Shown here: piece after piece, positions 10,625 to 20,740 of the stretch | How the letters are laid out: the number at the start of each line of letters is the position of its first letter | How positions within the stretch are numbered: position 1 is the stretch's first letter | Assembly: GCF_000002075.1 (NCBI RefSeq) | Contig: NW_004797359.1 | Span: 437,375 to 501,374, forward strand | Direction of reading: 5' to 3' | DNA: 64,000 nucleotides | Origin: Aplysia californica | Taxonomy: Eukaryota; Mollusca; Gastropoda; Aplysiida; Aplysiidae | Notes under the pieces: model-generated | Seen by the model: the letters and a program-made list of their open reading frames with translations, nothing else | Databases searched by the model: none | Told to the model about the DNA's origin: nothing | Program-made: the position numbers and the translations under genes

Positions 10625-12423
10625 GTAAGTCCTGTGAGTTGAAAAGGGTTTTTTATTTGTGTGGTGTACCGAACGCTCGATACTGATTCGTTATCCGTGA
10701 GTGCTGAGGTTCGGGGTCCGCTGGCAGTTCACTTCAGTATAGCGGGGGGGGGGGGGGAGGGGGGGGGGGGGGGACACAGTACAGTGGCATTCGGACTCAA
10801 CGAAGTCGTTGGGCCTGACCTTCAATTTAGTTGAATCCGAATGTTAGGTAGAGCAAAGATAAGGTTTTTGTGTAAATAATTACAGGCACCGAGCAAGTAT
10901 AGATCTAGATCATGTTATTATTCGACTTCCTCAACCAAAACAAGTAGGGTAGAGGGTGCATATTTCGACACCCCTTCTGGCAGGTCTGAGACTGCTGCTG
11001 TGTTCATTGGTCTGTGTAGTCGGATAAAATCAATTGAGCGGCGAGGTTCTGTCACCAGATGGTGGAGAAACCTCTTAGAAACTGTTTGTTGTATAAAACA
11101 AGTGAATGTGCCTGTCAAGTTGATTGTAACCCTCTCTTAAAGTGTGTGGGGTGCGTAATTCAAAATTTCGACACCCCTTGTTCTAATTCCGACACCCCTG
11201 TGAGGGGAACTTCGACACCGGTTGTTCCAATTACGACACCACTGTGGGGAAATGCGACACCCAAGGCCCGGACTGGCCCAGTGCTGTAGTTAGGCCTAGG
11301 CCTAGGCTAGGCTTGGGTCCAGGAGGTCGTGGGTTCGATCCTCGGCATTTCAGTATTAGCATTTCTTTTCTGCTTGACACACGGCATTAATTTCATTAAA
11401 GGAAAAGTAGTTGGTCTGTCGTTTGGCTAGTATACACTGACTGAGTGAGGCAAACATATTGCCCTGTCCTTTCACCTGATTGTGGTTTCGCTGCATCATC
11501 AAATATCCACAATATTATTATCACTACAATTATCATAATTATTAACATAACCATCAGCGACAGCAGCATCACTGACCTCAACATCAGTAACAGCTGCAAC
11601 AACTGAATTAGTATTAGTTCATTACCATGATCATCACCAGCACCAGCATTGCCCTACCATCTTCATCATCACCATCACCATCATGTCATCATCTTTATCA
11701 CCACCGCTACCACCAGCATCATCGTTACTAGGCCTATCACCCGCATCATCATCTCCACCACCATAACTGTAGAGCCCAAGGTAGTGCTAGTTTAGTAAAA
11801 TCATTGAACAAGAAACAAGGCGTAAATCATCAAAATTTATTACTCTGGAATTCAGTGCAACACATGCTGCCCTCGCTGAATTCCTATCATTAGGCTACCA
11901 GGTGCAAAAGAACCCTATAAAAGTATTAAAAAGGAACAAAATAAAAATCAACAACAAAATGAAACAAAACAAACAAATTTGACTTCTCAAGTTCAGTAGA
12001 CTCATCTGAGTCATCTGCTGCTGCTGCTCCTATGCTGCTGCTGATGTTGCATTTATTCCTGCTGGTGCTGTTGCATCTGTTGTTGTTGCATCTGTTGTTG
12101 TTGCTGTTGCATCTGTTGTTGTTGCATCTGTTGTTGTTGCATCTGTTGTTGTTGCATCTGTTGTTGTTGCATCTGTTGTTGTTGCATCTGTTGTTGTTGT
12201 ATCTGTTGTTGTTGCTGCTGCTGTGGTTCTTGTTGTTGCTGCTGCTGTGGTTCTTGTTGTTGCTGCTGCTGTGGTTCTTGTTGTTGCTGCACTGCTGTGG
12301 TTCTTGTTGTTGCTGCTGCATTTGTTTCCACTGCTGCTGTTGTTACTGTTGCTGCTCTTGTTGGTCTTGTTGCTGCTGCTGTTGCTGCAGCTGCTGCATC
12401 TGCTGTTGCTGTTGCTGCATCTG

Positions 12424-12483
<60 letters not shown>

Positions 12484-15434
12484 ACACTCATACACACACA
12501 AACACACACACACACACACACATACACATACACACACTCATACACACACAAACACACACACACACACACACACACATACACACTCACGAACACATAACAC
12601 GCACACATGTACACACATATGTACGCCAAACACAGACACACGCACACACACACACACAAACACGCACATACGCGCACACACACATCTACTTGCTTATCAC
12701 ACGCACACGCTTACACATCGTCACGAAATGAGCAAAAAATAATATTCACACTGCAATTCACAAAATACATAAATGGATACATAGTCATATACATAACATT
12801 GTATTGAAAATGAATCTACTGACATAGTGTCGAAATAACCCACAGGGGGTGTCGACATTACCACCAGGGGTGTCGAAATAGCAGCATGGGGTGTCGAATT
12901 ATTGACAGAAGGGGTGTCGTAATTCTGAGAGTGGCATTTTTTGATGTGGGGAAATTCGACACTTTTTGAGCACATATTTAACCAGTTTAAAGCAATAAAA
13001 TCTATCAAATTTTGTTGAAAACAGCAATTTTAATCATCTAATATTCATTTAGTACATTCATTTATCACATACAGCCTTTTACACAAGAAATAGGACTTGT
13101 TTACTCAACTTGTGATATTGCTGCTTTAGAAACACGGAGCTTGAAAACGTTCGAAATTGGACGCGCAAAAGAGCGGTGTCACTTCTTGGGGGTTTATGGG
13201 AAAACTATTACACCTATATTTAGAAATGACGCACATAATTAAAAAAAGATAGTTCGGCTGCCGGTTAAAAATAGACCCGCGCGCATAAGTTGTAGTATTT
13301 CCGCACCGTTCGTTGTTTTTGGAGTGCACCCCACGAGGGGTGTCGGAATAGCACACAGTGTCGGAATATGCACCCTCTACCCTACTAGATTGTAGATCTA
13401 GTTTTGTTTCATGAGAGGCATTTTTATTTCTTTGATGTTCTCTGAAGAAATGCTGGAAAATTCTAGGAAAATACATTGAACTCTTCCAAGCACACGCTGT
13501 GCAAAAGGTCTGATTAGTTCAAATGCAGGCATATATAATGTTGTCTATCATCTAGTGACGTATTGTTTGTCGAACAAGTTGTGTTGCTGTACCTTGCCTT
13601 CATTCATTGTAATCTTGATCAGTAGCTGGGTGGAAAGATGAACTGTGATGCGGTTGTATCTTTACTGATTACTGACCTTCCATCAGGGTTGGGTTGATTT
13701 AAATCAGTTGATTTTTTAAATTTAAATCAACTTGATTTTAAAAATAAAAATCAGTGATTTAAATCACTTTTAAAAATTTTTATTTTTATTGTTTTTACAC
13801 ATTTCAACATTCAGAATTCCTTTCCTTGGTTTCATAAAACAGATATAAGGTTTAGTAGACTAATATAATCATGCTTAAAAGTCTGCTTTTCCCCCTTTCA
13901 CTGTAAAATAATACAGTTCTCAATTTACTTTTTTTCATAATTGAAAACCAGGGTTGGTTTGATTTAAATCAGTTGATTTTTTAAAATTTAAATCAACTTG
14001 ATTTTAAAAATAGAACTCAGTGATTTAAATCACTTTTAAAAAATGTATTCTGTTTTTACATCTTTAAACATTCAGAATTCCTTTCCTTGGTTTTATAAAA
14101 CAGATATAAGGTTTAGTTGACTAAAATAATCATGCTTAAAAGTCTGCTTTCCCCCCTGTCACTGTAAGTAGTAAAAGAATACTGTATTCAATTTACTTTT
14201 TTTTCATAATTGAAATTAGCATTTTCTTTTTCTTTTTAAACAAACACATTTGAACTTTCCATTTTAGTCTCTTAGTTTTTTTTTATAATAGTCTAATTTC
14301 TTATAGAAGTGCTGACTCTGATCTGATTTATGCTCATTGTTAATTTTTTTTAAAATAATGATTTTCATCCCTCAGGTTCCAAATGTTCCAAAGGACAGCA
14401 AAGATTTACTATGGAACCAGAGTCGACTGGCCTCAAGTAAAGTCAGTTTTGATGCTGGTAATTCATAGTTGACCCTGATTTTTTAAATAGTTTTAGTATA
14501 GAGTTTTTACGGTGCTCACAACTGCATAAGGTCATATGAGCGCCAAGGGGTGGATGTCAACAGAGAAGTCCATACAGGGAATCAGGCTTCTTTGCTCACC
14601 TCTTTAGTTTCAACAGCACTAAGTATGCTTCGACTATCAAGGCACTCCGGAAATAGCGGATCACTAGAGTGTGACAAACATACAAAAGAAGTAAATGAAA
14701 AATGCCGATAGTAACATTTAGGAAAGAAAAAGCAGCAGTTCCCCGTTGCAGTTCAGGCACAGTTATGAGCATGACATTGATGAATCAGCCCATTTACAAT
14801 TCTTATATGCATAAGAACATGTTAATGTCCCCTCTTTGGGAATGGTCTTAAAAAAGACACTTCAGTCAATAGCTGACCCTGATTTAGAAGAACAGCAGAC
14901 TTATAGTAAAACAAAGTCATTTAGCACAAAATTCCTATTACAGTGAAAACCTGATATAACAGGGATGGTGGGAGTAGAGAAAAGGTCCTGTTATATCCGA
15001 TCCTTGTTACATCAGAAATGCAAGGAAAGTAAGCATTTATGGACTAATCCAGCTGTACTTATTCATGGTTAGTTTCCCTTGCCACAAATACCCACGAACA
15101 CAGGTTTTGGCACCAACTTTCTCCTTGCCTCCTTAAACCACATCAGAAGAACTTGGTCCACAGCATCTGCATCAGGTAGTCTCATCTTCTTTCGATCTAG
15201 AGCAAAGTTTCCATTGGAGTATGCTGCCACTATCTTCTCTCTATCCTTGATAATGGTGGGAATCGACCCTTGTGGAATGTTGAACTGACGACAAATCTCT
15301 GCCAGTGGAGCTTGCTTTTAGTCAACAGCCTGGGTTATTTCGTATTTTGTCAATCGAAAGGCATTTTCTCTTGCGTTTGACATCATTGGTGGCCATAATG
15401 AAAGAAGTAGGCTTAGATCTCTCTCTCTCTCTCT

Positions 15435-15504
<70 letters not shown>

Positions 15505-16881
15505 CTTTCTGTCTCTCTCTCTTTTTACCCATTGTTAACGAGCCTTTGCCCCTGCTATAACCGGTTGGGCTCCAATGAGGCCCTGTTATTGCCGATAACT
15601 TTTAATAGAGACAAAGAGTAGGAAAAAACGGGGATTTAAAAAATCCCTGTTATTACCGAATCCCTGTTATTACCGGTCCTGTTATATATGGTTTCCACTG
15701 TACTATGAAGGGATTTCAATTTCTGTCAACACGAAATCTGCTTTACAAAAAGAAATTCTATGACCCCGTGAAGTTACTGTTTTCAGGGTTTTACTGTAAT
15801 AAAATATCACTTGCTGCATGATGAATTTCTGACGAGTAACTTGTTTGTCAGGAAGGAAATCATTCATCTATACGACTGTTACTATTTTTTACCGCAAAAC
15901 GAACACTTTTGACACTTACTGTTTATGGCAAGTATGACCACTGACATAAAAGCTTTGTGGGTGGTTGGTGGCTACTCTGGTGTGGTTTGCACCTTCTTAC
16001 CTGTCAAAAATCTATCATTCGTATCTCTCCTTCTTTACTTTGTATGTTACTCTTTAGTAACACTTCTAATGTTCAGCATTTGTATGACTTATTTGTGTAT
16101 CAAGTGCAGTAAAACTCTTTCTAAAACAAAACTAAACATAACTTAAGCTTTGTTGGCTGCATATTCTTAAATGATAAATTTTGTTCAGGCTTGCTGAAAT
16201 TGTGCCAAGTGAGGTCTTTTGTATGTTCTAATTTTTTTTAATGTCTTAAGTTATGCCCTTGTATATTCTGGTAGAGCTCTCCTTCAACATCCCATACTTA
16301 AAATAAGTTAAATGCAGGCAGTTGGAGGTCACCACTGGCAGCTCCTACTTCTTTACTTTCCTCTATTGTTTCTGTCTGTCTGTCTTTTTCTCAGCAGTAG
16401 ATGACCATTATTCTATCGATGTACTTCTCTTTACTCAAACAAATAAACAAAAGTACTTGATGTCATGGCTACCCTCGTGTTGGCGTCACAGAGAGTTGGG
16501 ACTCTCATGTCTAGTAGATCAAGCAAGTTCCCAAGGGAGGGCTGAAGGAGGCCTTTATCCAATGTTCTATCTCAGACCAGATCATGTGTTGTCTTTTGAA
16601 CTTTTAGCTGGGCCAAGCAGCTGGTTGCATGTAGTGACCTCTTTTCTACTTCTATCTATTCAACAGCACATGAAAATAAAATTCTCAAAGCAATGTCAGG
16701 GTTCGCTCTGCCAACTGAAAACATTCCGGACTGGGCCAAAACATTACCTGATGACCAATGGCAACGACAAGTGCTCGGCCGCCTCAGGAAAGATGAACAG
16801 GAGGAACAGGTGTGGAGCGATCAAATATCAGAGGATGGGAAGAGTGATGATTGGGTTGCAGATTTTGAGGATGCTGATTAA
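10190..16881 (+). CDS. MEA1: Male-enhanced antigen 1 homologue (MEA1), three exons, 243 aa
   Basis: Exons are 10190-10624, 14376-14457 and 16667-16881 (TAA at 16879-16881), with GT-AG junctions and phases 0 and 1 that join without a break. The C-terminal domain has the MEA1 signature: KILKAMSGFALPTENIPDWA, then LPDDQWQ. This matches the human pattern of Met-Ala/Ser-Gly, Leu-Pro, Pro-x-Trp-Ala and Gln-Trp. Residues 1-145 are acidic and disordered, with an NGYALLPQEP block like the Gly-Tyr-x-x-x-Pro-Leu block of vertebrate MEA1. At 243 aa it is longer than human MEA1 (about 185 aa), mostly through the acidic region and a DEQEEQ...DDWVADFEDAD tail. The molecular function of MEA1 is poorly known; in mammals it is linked to spermatogenesis. 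The start follows AAAACATGG, an acceptable context. It lies tail-to-tail with PPP2R5. Confidence 0.85.
10742..10774. repeat. Poly-G tract in MEA1 intron 1
   Basis: About 32 bases of almost pure G, followed by a short degraded palindrome (10782-10850) that pairs CATTCGGACTCAAC with its inverted counterpart. The tract is a likely sequencing and assembly weak point. Confidence 0.7.
11640..11765. repeat. CAT/CAC/CAG-rich triplet tract
   Basis: Degenerate ATC/ACC trinucleotides run over about 120 bp inside the TIR element. The tract has no coding signature. Confidence 0.5.
12012..12424. repeat. CTG/CAG-family minisatellites (15-bp and 24-bp units)
   Basis: From about 12072 to 12210 the 15-bp unit TTGCATCTGTTGTTG repeats about nine times. 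From about 12212 to 12320 a 24-bp unit built on TGCTGCTGCTGTGG repeats about four times, followed by mixed CTG/TTG triplets to 12424. All reading frames are open because of composition: poly-Gln, Thr/Ala-rich or Asn/Arg-rich on minus, and poly-Leu on plus. They are not genes. Confidence 0.85.
12425..12720. repeat. (CA)n microsatellite block
   Basis: A pure (CA)n tract of about 55 bp is followed by several interrupted CA/TACA blocks to about 12720, directly abutting the CTG minisatellite. Confidence 0.9.
13685..14215. repeat. 265-bp tandem duplication of a palindromic TTTAAATCA MITE-like unit
   Basis: Copy 1 (13685-13949) and copy 2 (13950-14215) align almost end to end. Each begins AGGGTTGG-TTGATTTAAATC, contains a long ATTTAAATCA / TGATTTAAAT palindrome, and continues with a shared AGAATTCCTTTCCTTGG segment and a CATAATTGAAA end. 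They lie in MEA1 intron 1. Confidence 0.8.
14376..14457 (+). CDS. MEA1: MEA1 exon 2
   Basis: 82 nt, following the pyrimidine-rich acceptor TTTTCATCCCTCAG and ending at donor GCTG|GTAATT. It encodes VPNVPKDSKDLLWNQSR and then SSKVSFDA, entering in phase 0 and leaving in phase 1. It links the acidic N-terminus to the conserved C-terminal domain. Confidence 0.75.
14489..14872 (-). repeat. Rep1-B shared-tail retroposon
   Basis: The tail module (read on plus: TTTTTACGGTGCTCACAACT, then AAGGTCATATGAGCGCC) is joined to body B. Body B is marked on plus by GGGTGGATGTCAACAGAGAA near the tail and CCTCTTTGGGAATGG at the far end. Further body-B copies are at 23657, 56238 and 62757. Confidence 0.7.
14941..15700 (-). 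mobile_element. pogo/Tigger-type DNA transposon remnant
   Basis: The inverted ends CAGTGAAAACCTGATATAAC and, reversed, CAGTGGAAACCATATATAAC are flanked by TA (14939-14940 and 15701-15702). On minus, 15396-15076 encodes the N-terminal HTH_psq/CENPB-like part of a Tigger transposase: KRKRKCLSID, then (after a frame change near 15350) KQAPLAEICRQFNIPQGS, IPTIIKDREKI, and the linker DADAVDQVLLMWFKEARRK. An in-frame stop follows the shift, and the DDE catalytic domain is absent. It is a dead, internally deleted copy in MEA1 intron 2, carrying a TC microsatellite. Confidence 0.8.
15417..15523. repeat. (TC)n microsatellite
   Basis: Nearly pure CT dinucleotides with a few TTTCTG interruptions, inside the Tigger remnant. 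Confidence 0.95.
15957..16140 (+). repeat. Rep1-A shared-tail retroposon (plus orientation)
   Basis: Starts GTGGGTGGTTGGTGGC and contains GTGTGGTTTGCACCTTC and GTTACTCTTTAGTAACAC. It ends in the tail module with GCAGTAAAACTCTTTC and then an AAAC-rich tail. The orientation matches MEA1 transcription. Confidence 0.7.
16321..16453 (+). repeat. Rep2 retroposon (plus orientation)
   Basis: Contains CACTGGCAGCTCCTACTTC, TTGTTTCTGTCTGTCTGTC and the 3' end GTACTTCTCTTTACTCAAAC followed by AAATAAACAAA. Minus-strand relatives lie at 42.5, 43.6, 61.4, 63.2 and 63.6 kb. Confidence 0.65.
16667..16881 (+). CDS. MEA1: MEA1 exon 3 (conserved C-terminal domain)
   Basis: Acceptor TCTATTCAACAG, phase 1 entry, 70 full codons, and stop TAA at 16879-16881. 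It carries the diagnostic MEA1 core with MSGFALP, IPDWAKTLPDDQW and a charged C-terminal tail. Confidence 0.85.
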
Positions 16882-19800
16882 TTAATAATGAGGCTGTGTA
16901 GACTAAGCTGATCTTGAATACTCTGCGTAGTTGAAGACTGAACTAAACTGTGACTGTCTTGACTCGTGGTTCATGGACAGTTTTCATAAATCAGATGACA
17001 ACTTTCTTGGGTCATGAAAATGAATGGAGTTTCACAAACATTTTATGATTCGTTTTAATGCTCATATTTTTATGTTTATCACTGTGTGCCAAGAACTTGA
17101 AACTCACAATGATTGTCTTGAAACGATGCCCGTGTTCTCTTTGAAGGCTTTCAGTATCAAGCCACCGAGGGGAACCTGTTCAAGCAGACAGAATCTGTCA
17201 TCAGGCTGACAGGCTGGAATGAGAGAACTATGGAATTAGTTTGGATTGATGACAAGAATGCATCAGTGTGGTGGGGAGAAAGAATGAGAATGTTTTCTTT
17301 GATAATTATGCAGAACTACTACAGGTTCTACATGGCTTTGCTTCAGTCTCCAATTTGCTATATGCAGTGTGTATCTTGAGAACATTCTTTTTATTTTGCT
17401 TATGTTTAATTAATTCTTGTTGTTTCTTCCCAATTTGTTTATTTTTGGAAGGGACTCCGCTGATCAGCCAACAACTTTTTGAGAATGTTTGTTACAGTCA
17501 AGCATAGATTGTTCAAACACTGAAAACTTGAATTCACAGATAGTTAAAACAATATGCCATACGCGACTTAAGGGGCGGAGCGACCCTTGATTTTGCAGAT
17601 TTTGGGTCAGGCTATGCACATTTTATGTTGGCTGATTTTTTCAGATAAACCTGTTTTTTGTCTAAAAATAGCATGGATGCAATTGAGAAAGACTTTATTC
17701 TCCAGGTTAATTGGCTTTAAAAACATGAGGATGGATTAGTATTGTGAATTTTCACAATTATTGTCGGTTTTCACAAAATGTAATGTTTGTGCAGTTTTTT
17801 CCCTACTCCTTCCTTAGTTTTCATCCTTTTGACATGAAACTTTCAGGAAACATTGTTGGCACGGCTGCCAGCAATGTAACAGAGAGATATTAGGGAAAAA
17901 AATAATACTTTTCCTTTGGCAAGCGATTTTGCAACCTAAATTTTAAAAAAGTTTTTTTATACTTTGGGAAAATTCTCATATTTATTTTTCTTTTGCACTT
18001 ATTGAAAAAAACTTGCTGTTACTCTGATAGGGTCTGGTTCAGGTATACTATCCCCACATTTGGTCAAATTTAGTCTGTAAATAAGAAAGCCTTAGGGATT
18101 GGAAATCCATTGTTTATTTTCAAGATGGCGGCCGTTTCCATAGCAACCGCTTTAGCTATGTCAAAATGAAATTGCGTATCAAGAGATTTTACTGTGTCTA
18201 ACTTATATGTGTACTTAGATTTGATCTCGGGCAACAAACATAGAAAATGGTCCTCAAGGGTAGCTCCTCCCGTTAACTGTTAGACCTATATTTTCTTTGT
18301 ATTGGCAACACTTTTTTCTTTAACACCCACATGGACATAATGTGAAATATCAGATCAAATTTTTCCTCACTATTGTTTCGAATTCAAATTGCCATGCACG
18401 CACAATGGAATAATACAAACACACCCATGGTTATGGAAAGTATCGAGTTACATGAGCCCACCAGTCTCCTAGTCATATTGCATTGAGATGCATCATCGCA
18501 CATCTCCTGTAGTGAGGGTGGGTGCTGAGACAGTGTGGCACTGCATTGGGTCATATATAGACAATATGTGTGAATTATGTTTATGTCTGTGTGTGTATGT
18601 GTGTGATTTATTTGATTGTGAAGGTATGGATCAGGAAGTGATTACACAAAAGGAATGGCTGGTGTGCTCTGACCAGTGTTGGTTATGTCATCATGATCTG
18701 ATGTAATGTAAGAGCAATTTTTGGGGGATCGTAAAGCTCATCAGCATCACCCTCTTCGTTTCTCTTGCTTCGACACCAAACAAGGCACACACACTATCCA
18801 TCCTTCAATCTTTTCATATATATGGATACTGGATACTTTTCATAATGGGAGGGATATTTTCTGACCATTCTACCCTAACAGTTACTTCCCTTGATTTTCT
18901 TCAATGTCTATCTCTTATTTGCCATTATCATGGTTTACTCAAATTACCGATGTGTCAAACATAATAATATTTTTGTCAATCTCCTATGTGTTCTAGATAT
19001 CCGTACTTGACTGTACTTGTTTTTCAGTCTCTTCAACCCTGAGTGTGGGGGGCTGTTTGAATGCTATCATGTACTCTGCTCAAAAGGCTTCCTCGTTTAT
19101 ATGAATCTGAGTATTTATGATGCAAAACTCTGGAGTTGTGAACTTCTAACAAAATTTAGATTTGAATCCATTGTTAAAATTTGCAGTGTAAGAAGGTTGA
19201 CCAAATTTGTCTTGTATTTTCTCTATTGATTAGAAGAACTTTTCATTGAATTTTTAAATGATTTAATTTGATGCCTGGGTTATAAACCTAGCTGTGGGTG
19301 TCTATATGGTAGCTGGTTTGTTTTTTTAAATATTTTTTTTGTTCAGTGCTCCTTTTCAACACAGATGGCTTATGGAGTACATGATGAAACTACTGTTTTA
19401 CCATGTGTATGGGATAGGACCAGTTTAACAATTTTACTTATCTTTCTGTAGTTCAAGAGACCTTTATAATTGCAGTCTGTGATCTTTTGCCATCTCGGAG
19501 AAGAATTAAAGATGTACCATTATGATATTTATATTTGAAGAAAGGAATGTGGAGCCAGGGGCTCTATCATATCATCAAGCACGTTCGAACTCAGAACAAG
19601 CATTACTGTCACTGTGAGATAAGGTCCACTTTACTCAAGTCTCGAGCAAGGAGATTTGATATTTTGGTTTTCCAAGTGTAGCCAAGGAAATCACCATACA
19701 AATATGTACAAGTGTGTCTTTTAATATGTGTTTATGCAAATGTTGGTTTTTTGGGGGTTTTTTTTTTTTATGTTATCCTTGTAAGATACTTCAGGTAGAT

Positions 19801-19942
19801 GGAGGCCCTCCTATGTTTTATTTGATTCTGGAATTTTTTAGGGTGAGAATGCAGAGATGTTAACTGTTGTGTACAGTTTCTCCCAGCTGCTGAAAGAAAA
19901 AAACAATACTCAGCAGAACGGACTGTGCATGAATTGAATAAA
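16882..19942 (+). other. Putative MEA1 3'UTR to poly(A) signal
   Basis: No further coding exon is recognised. The first AATAAA with a T/GT-rich downstream element is at 19937-19942, giving a 3'UTR of about 3 kb that would contain the 17572-18272 element. An earlier non-canonical signal cannot be excluded. Confidence 0.3.
17572..18272. mobile_element. TTAA-flanked TIR element (Kolobok/piggyBac type)
   Basis: The left end reads GGGGCGGAGCGACCCTTGA and the right end, reversed, reads CGGGAGGAGCTACCCTTGA. TTAA lies immediately outside both (17568-17571 and 18273-18276). The 701-bp interior has no transposase. It contains the phrase ATGGCGGCCGTTTCCATAGC near 18125. The G-rich ends fit Kolobok better than piggyBac. 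Confidence 0.6.
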
Positions 19943-19974
19943 GGGTTGTAGTAATACAATTTCACATTGCTTGC

Positions 19975-20098
19975 TTGTTTGAGTTTGAGTAAGAGTTTTA
20001 CAGTACTTGCAACGCAATTAGGTCATATAAGTGCTGAAGATTAGAGGTGTTACAAGAGAGTAACAAAAATACAAAAAAGAAGGAGAGATAAGCACAAT
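19975..20098 (-). repeat. Rep1-A shared-tail retroposon, truncated
   Basis: The tail module GTTTTACAGTACTTGCAACG and TAGGTCATATAAGTGCTGAA leads into body A (AGAGGTGTTACAAGAGAGTA). It is truncated before the GGGTGGTTGG head. Confidence 0.65.
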
Positions 20099-20740
20099 AA
20101 TATGTGAGGTAGCATGGTGACATTAGGCGCTCGTCAAAATAATCAATGGTGAAGAAACTGGCCTTTTTTCGCAGGTTTGTGAATTTTTAATCAAATTTTG
20201 TTTTTTGACTCATCACCTTTCATGCCCATTTCTCATTTCTGTGTTGGTGCTACTGAATTAAAGGCCCAAAAAAATTTAATTTTCAGTTTCCATGGACTCT
20301 CAAGCTAAGGAAAATAGTTCATCTTTGTTGGCCATTTTCTCACTAATTTTACCTCTGAAATCATTTGCAAATATATACCTCGACTTCTATTTAAGATAAA
20401 TGGATATTTTTTTCATCCGAAGCAAGAAAAATGAACAAGCTTTAACTTTAAGATGATACCATATAACTCTACAAGCCCAAAAATTGACGAGAGCCTGATT
20501 CCATTGCGTCGGTACACTTTGTTGATAGGAAAGAAGGAGCAAACCATACCAGAGCACCTGCAAACCACCCACTTGCTTGCTTGTCAGAGATTGAAAAAAC
20601 CACACATTGATGGACATAATAATGATAGGTGCAAGAAGGACAACTTCAAGATTTAGATTGGATTGAGAATATCTGAGAGGAAGGACTGACCAGTGATGAA
20701 TGGAACTGATGTAAAGTAGCAGAATGTATCCATTAAAAAA

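Larger units (their letters stand above)
10943..13386. mobile_element. TIR DNA element with subterminal arrays of a CGACACCCC motif
   Basis: The left end reads AGTAGGGTAGAGGGTGCATA, and the right end, reversed, is identical over these 20 bases and continues with TTnCGACAC. Inside both ends lie clustered copies of TNCGACACCCC. The left-side copies (about 10965, 11166, 11186, 11211, 11235, 11256) point one way. The right-side copies (about 12826, 12846, 12870, 12890, 12913, 13338, 13355) are mostly inverted. The interior has no transposase and is filled by microsatellites (12010-12720). No clear target-site duplication is visible, so the superfamily is undetermined. It sits in MEA1 intron 1. 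Confidence 0.65.

Noticed and set aside
12030-12807. Long overlapping frames on both strands (poly-Gln, poly-Leu, Thr/His and Cys/Val repeats)
   Set aside because: Open only because CTG and CA repeats lack stops in every frame; no gene signals.
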